Shown here piece after piece: positions 49,239 through 61,518 of a stretch of DNA of 64,000 nt; position 1 is the stretch's first letter, and each line of letters opens with the position of its first letter. Position numbers and translations under genes: made by a program. The DNA lies in the NCBI RefSeq assembly GCF_900104815.1, contig NZ_FNTD01000004.1, positions 3,612,501-3,676,500 on the forward strand, given 5' to 3'. Source of the stretch: Streptomyces misionensis. GTDB lineage: Bacteria > Actinomycetota > Actinomycetes > Streptomycetales > Streptomycetaceae. Below the pieces are notes generated by a model. The model made no database searches and was not told the DNA's origin. It saw only the letters and a list, made by a program, of their open reading frames with translations.

Positions 49239-50582
49239 TCACACGGCCGTGGCGAGTTCCTCGCGCTTGCGCTGGACGAACCGCAGGCGCGGGTGCCCTC
49301 CGTGCCAGCCGACCGACAGCCGCAGGCCGCCGACGCGGGCGAGGATGAGGCCGATGGTGCCGGCCGCGAGGGCGGAGACGACACCGCCGAGGGCGAAGCC
49401 GGCCCGGGCGCCGTAGGTGTCGGTGATCCAGCCGATCACCGGGGCGCCGAGCGGGGTGCCGCCCATGAAGACCATCATGAACAGGGACATCACCCGGCCG
49501 CGCATGGCGGGGTCGGTGGCCATCTGCACGGTGGTGTTCGCGGTGACGTTGACCGTGAGGCCGCAGATCCCGATCGGCACCATGAGCACGGCGAACAGCC
49601 AGTACGCGGGGGCGAGGGAGGCCACGATCTCCAGCACCCCGAAGGTGAGCGCGGCGAAGATCAGCAGCCGCATCCGGGCGGAGCCGCGGCGGGCGGCCAG
49701 CAGGGCGCCGCCGAGGGAGCCCAGGGCCATCAGCGTGTTCAGCAGGCTGTAGCCGCCGGCGCCCACGTGGAACACGTTGTCGGCGAAGGCGGAGAGCCAC
49801 ACCGGGAAGTTGAAGCCGAAGGTGCCGATGAAGCCGACCAGGACCACGGGCCAGATCAGCTCCGGGCGGCCCGCGACGTACTGGAGGCCCTCCCGCAGCT
49901 GGCCCTTGGCCCGCGGGGTCCGCTTGACCGGGAAGAGCTCACGGGCGCGCATCAGCAGCAGGCTGGTGATCGGCGCGGCGAAGGACAGGCCGTTGGCGAG
50001 GAACGCCCAGCCGGTGCCCACACCGGTGATCATGAGGCCGGCGACGGCCGGGCCGACGAGGCGCGCGGACTGGAAGTTCGCGGAGTTCAGGCTGACCGCG
50101 TTGTGCAGCTGGTCGGGGCCGACCATCTCGGAGACGAAGGACTGCCGGGCGGGGTTGTCGACCACCGTGGCGAGCCCCACGAAGAACGCGGCGAGGTAGA
50201 CGTGCCAGACCTGGACGTGACCGGTGAGCGTCAGCGCGGCGAGCGCGAGGCCGCTGAGGGCCATCGAGGACTGGGTGACCAGGAGCGCGGGGCGCTTGGG
50301 CAGCCGGTCGACCAGGACCCCGCCGTAGAGACCGAACAGGAGCATCGGCAGGAACTGCAGGGCCGTCGTGATGCCGACGGCCGCGGAGGAGCCGGTGAGA
50401 CTGAGGACGAGCCAGTCCTGGGCGATGCGCTGCATCCAGGTCCCCGTGTTGGAGACGACCTGGCCGACGAAGAACAGGCGGTAGTTCCTGACCTTCAACG
50501 AGCTGAACATCGAGGACTTGCGGGCGGGGGTAGTAGGGGCGGTGGGTGCGGGGGCGGAAGGTGTTCCGGATCCCGTACTCAA
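49239..50582 (-). CDS. MFS exporter coupled to MarR regulator
   Basis: 447 residues from TTG 50582, decided by AAGGAGG eight bases upstream. Twelve hydrophobic segments; the DHA3/EntS-like pattern is visible in NYRLFFVGQVVSNTGTWMQR, LVDRLPKRPALLVTQ and VVDNPARQSFVSEMV. These exporters drive out drugs or siderophores with the proton gradient. It follows the marR gene with a 26-bp gap on the same strand, so the pair is a self-regulated efflux operon. The TTG start would lower its expression relative to marR. Confidence 0.88.
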   Translation of the reverse strand: MSTGSGTPSAPAPTAPTTPARKSSMFSSLKVRNYRLFFVGQVVSNTGTWMQRIAQDWLVLSLTGSSAAVGITTALQFLPMLLFGLYGGVLVDRLPKRPALLVTQSSMALSGLALAALTLTGHVQVWHVYLAAFFVGLATVVDNPARQSFVSEMVGPDQLHNAVSLNSANFQSARLVGPAVAGLMITGVGTGWAFLANGLSFAAPITSLLLMRARELFPVKRTPRAKGQLREGLQYVAGRPELIWPVVLVGFIGTFGFNFPVWLSAFADNVFHVGAGGYSLLNTLMALGSLGGALLAARRGSARMRLLIFAALTFGVLEIVASLAPAYWLFAVLMVPIGICGLTVNVTANTTVQMATDPAMRGRVMSLFMMVFMGGTPLGAPVIGWITDTYGARAGFALGGVVSALAAGTIGLILARVGGLRLSVGWHGGHPRLRFVQRKREELATAV

Positions 50583-50608
50583 CAGCGTCGCCTCCTTCAG
50601 GGGCTTGC

Positions 50609-51046
50609 TTACAGGTGTGCGAGCTTTTCCAGCACGGGGGCGGCGGCGCGCAGCTTGGCCCACTCCTCCTCGTCGAGACCGTCGGCGAGGTTCGCCAGGA
50701 ACGCGTTGCGCTTGCGGCGGCTCTCTTCGAGCATGGTCTCGGCCTGCTCGGTCTGGGTGACGACCTTCTGGCGCCGGTCCTCCGGGTGCGGCTCCAGCCG
50801 GACCAGGCCCTTGGCTTCGAGCAGCGCGACGATGCGGGTCATCGACGGCGGCTGGACGTGCTCCTTGCGGGCCAGCTCGCCCGGCGTGGCCGAGCCGCAG
50901 CGGGACAGCGTGCCGAGCACCGACATCTCGGTGGGGCTCAGCGACTCGTCGACCCGCTGGTGCTTGACCCGGCGGGACAGCCGCATCACGGCGGAGCGGA
51001 GGGCGTTCACGGCGGCAGCGTCGTCGCCATGGGTGAGGTCCGGCAT
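50609..51046 (-). CDS. MarR-family transcriptional regulator
   Basis: 145 residues from ATG 51046. A winged HTH with the MarR core: LSPTEMSVLGTLSRCGSATP, ELARKEHVQPPSMTRIVALL (recognition helix about 58-72) and the wing LEPHPEDRRQKVVTQTEQAE with the D-R-R motif. The protein is a dimer in the family, released from DNA by phenolic or drug ligands. Its operator is the 8-bp inverted repeat at 51053-51072, directly abutting the start codon. It would control itself and the downstream MFS exporter. Confidence 0.92.
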   Translation of the reverse strand: MPDLTHGDDAAAVNALRSAVMRLSRRVKHQRVDESLSPTEMSVLGTLSRCGSATPGELARKEHVQPPSMTRIVALLEAKGLVRLEPHPEDRRQKVVTQTEQAETMLEESRRKRNAFLANLADGLDEEEWAKLRAAAPVLEKLAHL

Positions 51047-51052
51047 GTTCTT

Positions 51053-51072
51053 TAGAGTAACTCATTACTCTA
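51053..51072. promoter_or_regulatory. MarR operator
   Basis: TAGAGTAA (51053-51060) and TTACTCTA (51065-51072) form a perfect 8-bp inverted repeat around CTCA, further framed by TCTT and AAGA. It is unusually AT-rich for this genome and lies 7 bp from the marR ATG, overlapping the promoter. Confidence 0.85.
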
Positions 51073-51183
51073 GCTAAAGACCAATGGGACACACCCAGGT
51101 GCCCGTGATCCCGGCCACTGAAACCCGTCGATCACCCGTATGGGTGAGCCGGTGCCGGAAAGCGACGCGCAGGGAGAGCGGCT

Positions 51184-51384
51184 GTGGCGACCCTCGTACC
51201 CATGGGGACCACTGTGCTGAGCCTGCGGATAGACGGGGAGCTGCTCGAACGGCTCCGGCGGCACGCGGCGAAAAGAGGAATGAGCGTGCAGGACTATGTG
51301 GTCCGCACGCTCATTCGTGACGACTTCGACCAGCGGTTCCAGACCGCCGTCGAGGAGACGGAGAAGTTCTACGGCGTCACCTGA
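51184..51384 (+). CDS. Ribbon-helix-helix (CopG/Arc-like) DNA-binding protein
   Basis: 66 residues from GTG 51184, with GGGAGAG five bases upstream; ATG 51202 is an alternative. RHH pattern: TTVLSLRIDGELLERLRRHA (beta strand then helix A) and KRGMSVQDYVVRTLIRDDF (helix B), ending in an acidic tail. Such proteins bind DNA as dimers and often are antitoxins, but no toxin gene (e.g. RelE, MazF, PIN) lies beside it, so it is an orphan regulator. It converges with the NCS2 gene and is divergent from marR. Confidence 0.8.
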   Translation: MATLVPMGTTVLSLRIDGELLERLRRHAAKRGMSVQDYVVRTLIRDDFDQRFQTAVEETEKFYGVT

Positions 51385-51406
51385 GGACGCCGCGGAACGG
51401 GTCGGC

Positions 51407-52861
51407 TCAGGTCAGACCCAGGGCCGGCATCAGGTAGTAGAAGGCGAAGACCGCCGAGACGACGTACATCGGCACCGGGATCTCCCGGGCGCGGCCCGCG
51501 GCCAGGCGCAGGACCGTGAAGGTGATGAAGCCCATGCCGATGCCGTTGGTGATGGAGTAGGTGAACGGCATCATCAGCATCGTCACGAACGCCGGGATGG
51601 AGATCGTGTAGTCGGCCCAGTCGATCTCCTTGACCGAGTTCGACATGATCAGGAAGCCGACCGCGATCAGCGCCGGGGTGGCCGCCTGGGACGGCACCAT
51701 CGTGGCGATCGGGGTGAGGAAGAGCGAGATGGCGAACAGACCGCCGGTGACCACGTTCGCGAGACCCGTGCGGGCGCCCTCGCCGACGCCGGCCGTGGAC
51801 TCCACGAAGGCGGTGGTGGCCGAGGAGGAGCTGGCGCCGCCCGCCGCGACCGCGAGGCCGTCCACGAACAGCACCCGGTTGATGCCCGGCATGTAACCCT
51901 GGGCGTCGGTCAGCTTGGCCTCGTCACTGATGCCCATGATCGTGCCCATCGCGTCGAAGAAGCACGACAGCAGGACGGTGAAGACGAACAGGACGCCGGT
52001 CAGCACGCCGACCTTGGAGAAGCCGCCGAACAGGCTGACCTGGCCGACCAGGCCGAAGTCGGGGGTGGCGACCGGGTTGCCGGGCCACTTCGGCACCGTC
52101 AGGCCCCAGGACGGGACCTTGGCGATCAGGTTGATGACCACCGCGAGGACGGTCATGCCGACGATGGAGATCAGGATCGCACCCGGCACCTTGCGCACGA
52201 TCAGCACGAAGGTGAGCAGCGCGCCCAGGACGAAGATCAGGACCGGCCAGCCGGTGAGGTGACCGCCGGTGCCGAGCTGGAGCGGGACGGTGGTCTGGGC
52301 GACGTCCGGGATACGGCTGACGAAGCCGGAGTCGACCAGGCCGATCAGCATGATGAACAGGCCGATACCGATCGAGATCGCCTTGCGCAGGCCGAACGGC
52401 ACGGCGTTCATGACGCGTTCGCGCAGGCCCGTGGCGACCAGCAGCATCACCACGAAACCGGCCAGGACGACCATGCCCATCGCGTCCGGCCAGGTCATCC
52501 GGGGAGCCAGCTGGAGCGCGACGACCGAGTTCACGCCGAGGCCGGCGGCCATCGCGATCGGGACGTTGCCGATGACACCCATCAGCAGGGTGCTGAAGGC
52601 GGCCGTCAGCGCGGTCGCCGTCACCAGCTGGGCATTGTCCAGATGGTGACCGTACATGTCCTTCGCGCTGCCCAGAATGATCGGGTTCAGCACGATGATG
52701 TAGGCCATCGCGAAGAAGGTGGCCAGACCGCCCCGGAACTCCCGAGCGATGGAACTGCCGCGCTCGGAGATCTTGAAGTAGCGGTCGAGGGAGCCTCCGG
52801 CGGGCGTCGGACCGCCCGGCTTCTCGGGGGTGGGGACCTTGGCAGCTGCCGAGGTGGACAT
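51407..52861 (-). CDS. NCS2-family purine permease (AzgA-like)
   Basis: 484 residues from ATG 52861, with GAGG six bases upstream. About 13 membrane segments; AzgA-type motifs at FFAMAYIIVLNPIILG, AAGLGVNSVVALQLAPRMTW and GASSSSATTAFVESTAGVGEG, the latter carrying the substrate-site residues of the hypoxanthine/guanine subgroup. It imports adenine, guanine or hypoxanthine with protons. An inverted repeat TTCATAC/GTATGAA in the 184-bp gap upstream suggests repression, perhaps by a purine regulator. The gene is divergent from DUF2530. Confidence 0.92.
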   Translation of the reverse strand: MSTSAAAKVPTPEKPGGPTPAGGSLDRYFKISERGSSIAREFRGGLATFFAMAYIIVLNPIILGSAKDMYGHHLDNAQLVTATALTAAFSTLLMGVIGNVPIAMAAGLGVNSVVALQLAPRMTWPDAMGMVVLAGFVVMLLVATGLRERVMNAVPFGLRKAISIGIGLFIMLIGLVDSGFVSRIPDVAQTTVPLQLGTGGHLTGWPVLIFVLGALLTFVLIVRKVPGAILISIVGMTVLAVVINLIAKVPSWGLTVPKWPGNPVATPDFGLVGQVSLFGGFSKVGVLTGVLFVFTVLLSCFFDAMGTIMGISDEAKLTDAQGYMPGINRVLFVDGLAVAAGGASSSSATTAFVESTAGVGEGARTGLANVVTGGLFAISLFLTPIATMVPSQAATPALIAVGFLIMSNSVKEIDWADYTISIPAFVTMLMMPFTYSITNGIGMGFITFTVLRLAAGRAREIPVPMYVVSAVFAFYYLMPALGLT

Positions 52862-52906
52862 GCGGGACCTCATCACCGACAGGGTTCCCCCGAGCCCCGT
52901 TGGAGT

Positions 52907-52951
52907 TTCATACGATTAGAAGCGGTCAAGGACAAACGGTTTCAGTATGAA
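52907..52951. promoter_or_regulatory. Inverted repeat in the NCS2-DUF2530 gap
   Basis: TTCATAC (52907-52913) and GTATGAA (52945-52951) are perfect 7-bp arms around 31 bp. On the minus strand TTGTCC-17-TATGAA is a possible promoter for the permease, with the -10 inside one arm. The region is AT-rich. Confidence 0.45.
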
Positions 52952-53045
52952 CGTCTGAGTCACTAGATCGCTATCTCCGCGCGTAGATTCGGTGCGCGCC
53001 CGGTCGGACCAGGTGGCCGCCCGATCGCCTCGTAAGCTGTGCGGC

Positions 53046-53303
53046 ATGGCCAAGTGGATCCCCCAGCACGAGGCGCCCGAGCCCCTGGAGGGGCCCGTGG
53101 TCGCCACCATCACCGGCGGCACGATCATCTGGTTCGTCCTGTTCCTCGTCCAGCTCCCCTTCTACGGCTGGTTCCAGGACCACGGCCATCTGTGGTGGCT
53201 GTGGACGTGCCTGGCCGGCGGCGGGCTCGGGCTGATCGGCATCTGGTACGTGCGCAAGCGGGACGCCGCCATCAAGAGGGCCCGTTCGGCATCGGCCGAC
53301 TGA
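53046..53303 (+). CDS. DUF2530 small membrane protein
   Basis: 85 residues from ATG 53046. Two membrane helices (ATITGGTIIWFVLFLVQLPF and HLWWLWTCLAGGGLGLIGIW) with a charged Lys/Arg tail (YVRKRDAAIKRARSA). The EAPEPLEGPVVA start is the conserved DUF2530 head. It is widespread in actinobacteria and of unknown role. A strong terminator follows 2 bp after the stop. It is divergent from the purine permease. Confidence 0.85.
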   Translation: MAKWIPQHEAPEPLEGPVVATITGGTIIWFVLFLVQLPFYGWFQDHGHLWWLWTCLAGGGLGLIGIWYVRKRDAAIKRARSASAD

Positions 53304-53304
53304 C

Positions 53305-53328
53305 CCCGGCCCGGGGACCCGGGCCGGG
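53305..53328 (+). terminator. Compact hairpin after DUF2530
   Basis: CCCGGCCCGGG (53305-53315) and CCCGGGCCGGG (53318-53328) form an 11-bp perfect stem with a 2-nt gap, beginning right after the TGA. No T-run follows. Confidence 0.75.
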
Positions 53329-53364
53329 TGGGCGCGCGGGCAAAGGCCACGTAACGTCGGATAC

Positions 53365-55767
53365 ATGAGCCATATAGACGCCGGCGCCGAGCTCGATCCG
53401 GTACACCCGGTGGCCCTGCCCCGGACCCGGGCCACGGGACTGACCGGCGCGGAGGTGGCGGAGCGGCGCGCGCGTGGCCGGATCAACGACGTGCCCGTGC
53501 GCAGCAGCCGCTCGTTCGGCGAGATCGTCCGGGCGAACGTCTTCACCCGGTTCAACGCGATCATCGGCGTGCTGTGGGTGATCACCCTGTTCGTCGCGCC
53601 GATCCAGGACAGCCTCTTCGGCTTCGTGATCCTCGCCAACACCGGCATCGGCATCCTCCAGGAGTGGCGGGCCAAGCAGACCCTCGACTCGCTCGCGGTG
53701 ATCGGGGAGGCCCGGCCGACCGTGCGCCGGGACGGCACGGCCGCCGAGATCGCCACCGACGAGATCGTGCTGGACGACCTCATCGAGATCGGGCCCGGCG
53801 ACAAGGTCGTCGTGGACGGGGTGTGCGCCGAGGCGGACGGGCTGGAGATCGACGAGTCCCTGCTCACCGGCGAGGCCGACCCGGTGGTCAAGCGCCCCGG
53901 CGATCCGGTGATGTCCGGCAGCTTCGTCGTCGCGGGCGGCGGCGCCTTCACCGCGACCAAGGTGGGCCGGGAGGCCTACGCCGTCCAGCTGGCCGAGGAG
54001 GCGTCCCGCTTCACGCTCGTCCACTCCGAGCTGCGCACCGGCATCTCCACCATCCTCAAGTACGTCACCTGGATGATGGTCCCGGCGGCGATCGGCCTGG
54101 TCGTCACCCAGCTCGTGGTGAAGAACGACGACCTCAAGGCGGCCGTGGCCCGCACCGTCGGCGGCATCGTCCCGATGGTCCCGGAGGGGCTGGTGCTGCT
54201 CACCTCGGTCGCCTTCGCGATCGGCGTCATCCGGCTCGGCCGCAAGCAGTGCCTCGTCCAGGAACTGCCGGCCATCGAGGGCCTCGCCCGCGTGGACACC
54301 GTCTGCCTGGACAAGACCGGCACCCTCACCGAGGGCGGCATGGACGTCACGGAGCTGCGCCCGCTGAACGGCGCCGACGAGGGATACGTGCGCAAGGTGC
54401 TCGGCGCGCTCGGCGAGTCCGATCCGCGGCCCAACGCCTCCCTCCAGGCGATCATCGACGCCTGTCCCGACAACGACGAGTGGCGCTGCGTCGAGTCGCT
54501 CCCCTTCTCCTCCGCCCGCAAGTACAGCGGGGCCGCGTTCAGCGAGGGCGACGGCGAGACCAGCACCTGGCTGCTCGGCGCCCCGGACGTCCTCCTCGGC
54601 GCCGGCGACCCGGCGCTGGCCGAGACCGAGCGCCTCAACGAGCAGGGGCTGCGGGTGCTGCTGCTGGCCCGGGCGCAGCGCGACCTGGACGACGCGGCGC
54701 CCGCGCGCGGCGCCCGCCCCACCGCCCTGGTCGTCCTCGAACAGCGGCTGCGGCCCGACGCGGCCGACACCCTGCGCTACTTCGCCGAGCAGCGGGTGAG
54801 GACCAAGGTCATCTCCGGGGACAACGCCGTCTCGGTCGGCGCGGTCGCGGCCAAGCTGGGCCTGGACGGTACGGCGACGGACGCGCGGCGGCTGCCGCAG
54901 GACCGGGCCGCGATGGCGGACGCGCTGGACGCGGGGACCGTCTTCGGGCGGGTCACCCCGCAGCAGAAGCGGGACATGGTGGGCGCGCTCCAGTCGCACG
55001 GGCACACGGTGGCGATGACCGGGGACGGCGTGAACGACGTGCTCGCGCTGAAGGACGCGGACATCGGCGTGGCCATGGGCTCCGGCTCGGAGGCGACCCG
55101 GGCGGTGGCGCAGATCGTGCTGCTGGACAACAGCTTCGCGAGCCTGCCGTCGGTGGTCGCCGAGGGTCGCCGGGTGATCGGCAACATCACGCGGGTGGCG
55201 ACGCTGTTCCTGGTGAAGACGGTCTACTCGGTGCTGCTCGCGGTGCTGGTGGTGTGCTGGCGGGTGGAGTACCCCTTCCTGCCCCGCCATCTGACCATGC
55301 TCTCCACCCTCACCATCGGGGTCCCGGCCTTCTTCCTGGCCCTGGCGCCCAACAAGGAGCGGGCGAGACCGCACTTCGTGCACCGGGTGATGCGGTACTC
55401 GATCCCGGGCGGCGTGGTGGCCGGCGTGGCGACCTTCGTGACGTACCTGATCGCCCGGCACCACTACGCGGGCTCCGGCTCCGGGCAGCTGGAGGCGGAG
55501 ACCAGCGCCGCCACGCTCACCCTGTTCCTGATCTCCATGTGGGTGCTGGCGATCATCGCCCGCCCCTACACCTGGTGGCGGGTGACGCTGGTGGCCGCGA
55601 TGGCCGTGGCCTTCCTGCTGGTGCTCGTCGTACCGGCGCTCCAGGACTTCTTCGCGCTGAAGCTGGTCGGCCTCGCCATGCCGTGGACGGCGGTGGCGAT
55701 CTCGGTGGTGGCGGCGGCCGCCCTGGAGTTCCTGTGGAAGTGGGTCGCCCGCCGCTTTCCCGACTAG
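53365..55767 (+). CDS. CtpE-like P-type cation-transporting ATPase
   Basis: 800 residues from ATG 53365. P-type motifs: actuator loop SLLTGEADPVV (usual TGES reads TGEA), M4 motif IVPMVPEGLVLLTSVAFA with P-E-G-L (about 274-277), phosphorylation DKTGTLT at D316, and the hinge MTGDGVNDVLALKDADIG. It carries ten membrane segments and no N-terminal heavy-metal domain. The length and V-P-E-G-L motif resemble mycobacterial CtpE, which takes up calcium. The cation is therefore probably Ca2+, which is inference. It follows DUF2530 after a terminator and is monocistronic. Confidence 0.88.
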   Translation: MSHIDAGAELDPVHPVALPRTRATGLTGAEVAERRARGRINDVPVRSSRSFGEIVRANVFTRFNAIIGVLWVITLFVAPIQDSLFGFVILANTGIGILQEWRAKQTLDSLAVIGEARPTVRRDGTAAEIATDEIVLDDLIEIGPGDKVVVDGVCAEADGLEIDESLLTGEADPVVKRPGDPVMSGSFVVAGGGAFTATKVGREAYAVQLAEEASRFTLVHSELRTGISTILKYVTWMMVPAAIGLVVTQLVVKNDDLKAAVARTVGGIVPMVPEGLVLLTSVAFAIGVIRLGRKQCLVQELPAIEGLARVDTVCLDKTGTLTEGGMDVTELRPLNGADEGYVRKVLGALGESDPRPNASLQAIIDACPDNDEWRCVESLPFSSARKYSGAAFSEGDGETSTWLLGAPDVLLGAGDPALAETERLNEQGLRVLLLARAQRDLDDAAPARGARPTALVVLEQRLRPDAADTLRYFAEQRVRTKVISGDNAVSVGAVAAKLGLDGTATDARRLPQDRAAMADALDAGTVFGRVTPQQKRDMVGALQSHGHTVAMTGDGVNDVLALKDADIGVAMGSGSEATRAVAQIVLLDNSFASLPSVVAEGRRVIGNITRVATLFLVKTVYSVLLAVLVVCWRVEYPFLPRHLTMLSTLTIGVPAFFLALAPNKERARPHFVHRVMRYSIPGGVVAGVATFVTYLIARHHYAGSGSGQLEAETSAATLTLFLISMWVLAIIARPYTWWRVTLVAAMAVAFLLVLVVPALQDFFALKLVGLAMPWTAVAISVVAAAALEFLWKWVARRFPD

Positions 55768-55782
55768 GAGCCTAGGAGCCGC

Positions 55783-56565
55783 TCACTGCACGTCGACGTA
55801 GTCGCCCGCGGCGGAGACGGACGAGGTGGTGGACGTGCCCGCGAAGCTGTAGCGGTAGTAGCCGTCGGAGCCGGCCGTGACCGTGGTCTTCAGCGCGCCC
55901 GTCGAGGACGAGGTGATCGTCTTGAGGGTGGTGTAGGTGCTGGTGCCCGCCTTGCGGAACTGGAGCTTGACGGACTGGCCGGCGAAGCCGACGTAGGTGC
56001 CCTTCTGCCAGTCGGCGCGGGTCAGCTTGCCGGTGACGGTGAGCGTCTTGCCCTTCTTGACCGGCTCGGGGGTCGCGTCGGCGGTGAGCTTGGCGGCGCG
56101 GCGGACCGGGATGGTGCCCAGGTCGCTCTGCCACTTCATGCCGCCGGAGGAGTTGACGGCGAGACCGCCCTCCTTCCACGTGCCGGCCTCGGAGTTGTAC
56201 AGGTCGGCGGCCGTGACGGCGATGGTGGCCGAGCAGTTCGCGGTCGTGGAGTCGACCTTGGTGCAGGTGCCCGGGTCGTCGCTGATGAACTCGTTGTCGG
56301 GGCTCTTGGCCGAGGTGCCGCGGTAGATCAGCGGACCGGTGGCGATGCCGGACAGGGAGACGGTGCTGGGGTGCGTGACGGTGTAGGTCACCTTGACCTT
56401 GACCGTGGAGGTGGCCCCGACGGTGATGGCCTTGCCGGCGTTCACCTTCATCTTCGAGAAGGTGACGTTGGGGGCCGTCGTGCCGGCCGCCTGGGCGGTG
56501 GGCACGGCGAGGGCGGAGAGCGCCAGGGCGCCGAGAACGGCGGCCGCGGTGGCACGTATGCGCAT
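55783..56565 (-). CDS. Secreted beta-sandwich protein, paralogue A
   Basis: 260 residues from ATG 56565. Signal peptide MRIRATAAAVLGALALSALA with cleavage near AQA-A. The mature protein has two beta-rich modules: an N-terminal module with a Cys pair (GTCTKVD, ANCSATI) and a C-terminal Ig-like module beginning PEPVKKGKTLTVTGKLTRADW and ending YYRYSFAGTSTTSSVSAAGD then YVDVQ. The tail is nearly identical to that of the next gene. No anchor motif. Function unknown; surface or extracellular-matrix binding is possible. Confidence 0.82.
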   Translation of the reverse strand: MRIRATAAAVLGALALSALAVPTAQAAGTTAPNVTFSKMKVNAGKAITVGATSTVKVKVTYTVTHPSTVSLSGIATGPLIYRGTSAKSPDNEFISDDPGTCTKVDSTTANCSATIAVTAADLYNSEAGTWKEGGLAVNSSGGMKWQSDLGTIPVRRAAKLTADATPEPVKKGKTLTVTGKLTRADWQKGTYVGFAGQSVKLQFRKAGTSTYTTLKTITSSSTGALKTTVTAGSDGYYRYSFAGTSTTSSVSAAGDYVDVQ

Positions 56566-56706
56566 GTGCGTTCCCTCGGAGGGAGAAGTGATCGTGGAGT
56601 CGGTCGACTCGGGTGATCAGATCCACGAGACCGGGGATGAGTTGTACGGCAAGAGCGCGAACCGGCCATTCTTTGTCCGTCCGTTACCTTGCCCCGCACA
56701 GACCGA

Positions 56707-56737
56707 GGCCCCGGTGGCGGGGTGCGCCACCGGGGCC
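56707..56737. terminator. 13-bp stem between the two secreted paralogues
   Basis: Arms 56707-56719 and 56725-56737 are perfectly complementary around GGGTG. It is 26 bp past the stop of paralogue B (minus strand) and separates it from paralogue A, which therefore has its own promoter. Confidence 0.85.
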
Positions 56738-56762
56738 GGGCCGGGTCCGCTCCGGCGAGGGG

Positions 56763-57674
56763 TTACTTCACGTCGACGTAGTCACCCGCGGCGCTGACCG
56801 CCGGGGTGGTCGAGGTGCCCGCGAAGGAGTACCGGAAGTAGCCGTCGACCGTGGCCTTGGTCGTCGTCTTCAGGTTGCCCGTGGAGTCCGTCTTGATGGT
56901 CTTCAGGGTGGTGTAGGTGCTGGAGTTCTTCTTGCGGAACTGCAGCTTGACCGGCTGGCCGGTGTAGCCGTGGTACTTGCCGTCGTCCCAGTTGGCGCGG
57001 GACAGCTTGCCCACGACGGTGATGGTCTTGCCCTTCTTCACCGGCTCCGGGCTGGCGTTGACCGTCAGCTTGGAGTAGCGCTGGAGCTTGAAGGAGTTGG
57101 TCGGGTCCTTCACGGCCACGCCGACCTTGTCCAGGTCCGGGTCGGACGGGTTCTGGCCGTTGAAGGCGACCGCGTAGGCGGCGGCCTTCCAGCTGCCGGC
57201 GTCCTCGCTGAGCAGCTCGGCCGGGTCGATGGAGACGGTGGCCTTGCAGTTCGCGACGGTCGCGGAGGAGTCCGTGCAGGACCCGTTGGTGCTGTCGTAG
57301 AACCAGATCGAGTCCTCGAAGGAGGTCCCGCGGTACAGCTCGACGGCCGCGAAGAAGTCCTTCGCGTGGATCTTGACGTCCGTGCCGTGCGTCAGCGTGA
57401 AGGACACCGGCACCTTGACCACGTTGGTGGTGCCGACGGCGATGTTCTTGCCGTTGTTCACCTTCACGTTGGAGAAGGTGGCGTTCAGCTGGTACGGCGT
57501 GCCCGAGGCGACGGCGGCGAACGACGAACGGCCCTGGTGGGCGGTGTGGGCGACCTTGCTCACGGAGTTCTCCGCGGGCACCCGCGCCTGGTCGGCGGCG
57601 TGGGCCGCGGGCAGGGCGAGGGCGGAGAGGGCCAGGGCGCCGGAGACGGCGGCCACGGTGGCACGAATGCGCAT
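56763..57674 (-). CDS. Secreted beta-sandwich protein, paralogue B
   Basis: 303 residues from ATG 57674. Signal peptide MRIRATVAAVSGALALSALA with cleavage near AHA-A. Same layout as paralogue A: a Cys-containing first module (GSCTDSS, ANCKATV) and the Ig-like end PEPVKKGKTITVVGKLSRAN through YFRYSFAGTSTTPAVSAAGD then YVDVK. It has a ~35-residue extra stretch after the signal peptide (QARVPAENSVSKVAHTAHQG). The two genes are a tandem duplication; each has its own leader with a conserved stretch just before the ATG and is separated by a terminator. Confidence 0.82.
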   Translation of the reverse strand: MRIRATVAAVSGALALSALALPAAHAADQARVPAENSVSKVAHTAHQGRSSFAAVASGTPYQLNATFSNVKVNNGKNIAVGTTNVVKVPVSFTLTHGTDVKIHAKDFFAAVELYRGTSFEDSIWFYDSTNGSCTDSSATVANCKATVSIDPAELLSEDAGSWKAAAYAVAFNGQNPSDPDLDKVGVAVKDPTNSFKLQRYSKLTVNASPEPVKKGKTITVVGKLSRANWDDGKYHGYTGQPVKLQFRKKNSSTYTTLKTIKTDSTGNLKTTTKATVDGYFRYSFAGTSTTPAVSAAGDYVDVK

Positions 57675-57816
57675 GTGCGGTTCCCCTGCGTACGTAGTTT
57701 GAGGGAGTCGGGTGCGACTCCGACTCGTCAGACACGGCACGCAGGGGAACGGTTGTACGCAATCTGAAGAAACTGTAAGAGAGTTCTGAAGATCGACTGG
57801 AACGGGGCTCGGCGGA

Positions 57817-60969
<3,153 letters not shown>

Positions 60970-61060
60970 GTTCACACTCCTCGTCGACGTGAGGAAGAAG
61001 GTACAGCGCGCCGCCGACATCGGCGGTCCGCTGCGGGGCGCTTCGCGGCGGTGCCCGGGG

Positions 61061-61516
61061 TCAGGACACCCGCAGGCGGTAGACCTGCCGGGAGCCGCCC
61101 TCCGGGCCGGGGGCGGCCGGCTCGCCCGGGGTGAAGCCGAGGGCCGTGTAGAAGGCGCGGGCGCCGCTCGTCACCACGCCGGGGTGGTCCGGGCCGAAGG
61201 TGACGACCTCCACGGTGGCGGGGGGCCGCACGAACCGCCGCAGCGACTCGGCCAGCAGGGCGCGGCCCACGCCCGTGCCCCGGGCCCGTTCGCCGACGAC
61301 CAGCCAGTGCACCTTGTGGACCGGGGCGGTACCGCCGAACAGGAGGGCGCCGAGCGGGCCGGGCCCGTCGGCGACCAGGGCCGTGGCACCGGCGATGCCC
61401 CGCCGCACGGCGTCGGTGAAGCCGGGGTCGTCCACCATCGGGCCGAACCAGTGCTCCACCTCGGCCGCCAGGGAGAGGAAGGCGGGCAGGTCGGTGTCCC
61501 GTGCGAGCCGGACCAC
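61061..61516 (-). CDS. GNAT-family N-acetyltransferase
   Basis: 151 residues from GTG 61516, two bases past the DUF3027 stop, so coupled. GNAT motif KVHWLVVGERARGTGVGRALL with the loop R-G-T-G-V-G (about 83-88), then VEVVTFGPDHPGVVTSGARA and FYTALGFTPGEPA. The opening LARDTDLPAFLSLAAEVEHWF resembles acetyltransferases annotated beside DUF3027 in other Streptomyces. Substrate unknown. Confidence 0.82.
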   Translation of the reverse strand: MVRLARDTDLPAFLSLAAEVEHWFGPMVDDPGFTDAVRRGIAGATALVADGPGPLGALLFGGTAPVHKVHWLVVGERARGTGVGRALLAESLRRFVRPPATVEVVTFGPDHPGVVTSGARAFYTALGFTPGEPAAPGPEGGSRQVYRLRVS

Positions 61517-61518
61517 GG

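Noticed and set aside
51184..51384. Toxin-antitoxin locus at the RHH gene
   Set aside because: No toxin-like ORF adjoins it on either side; the neighbours are marR and the purine permease.
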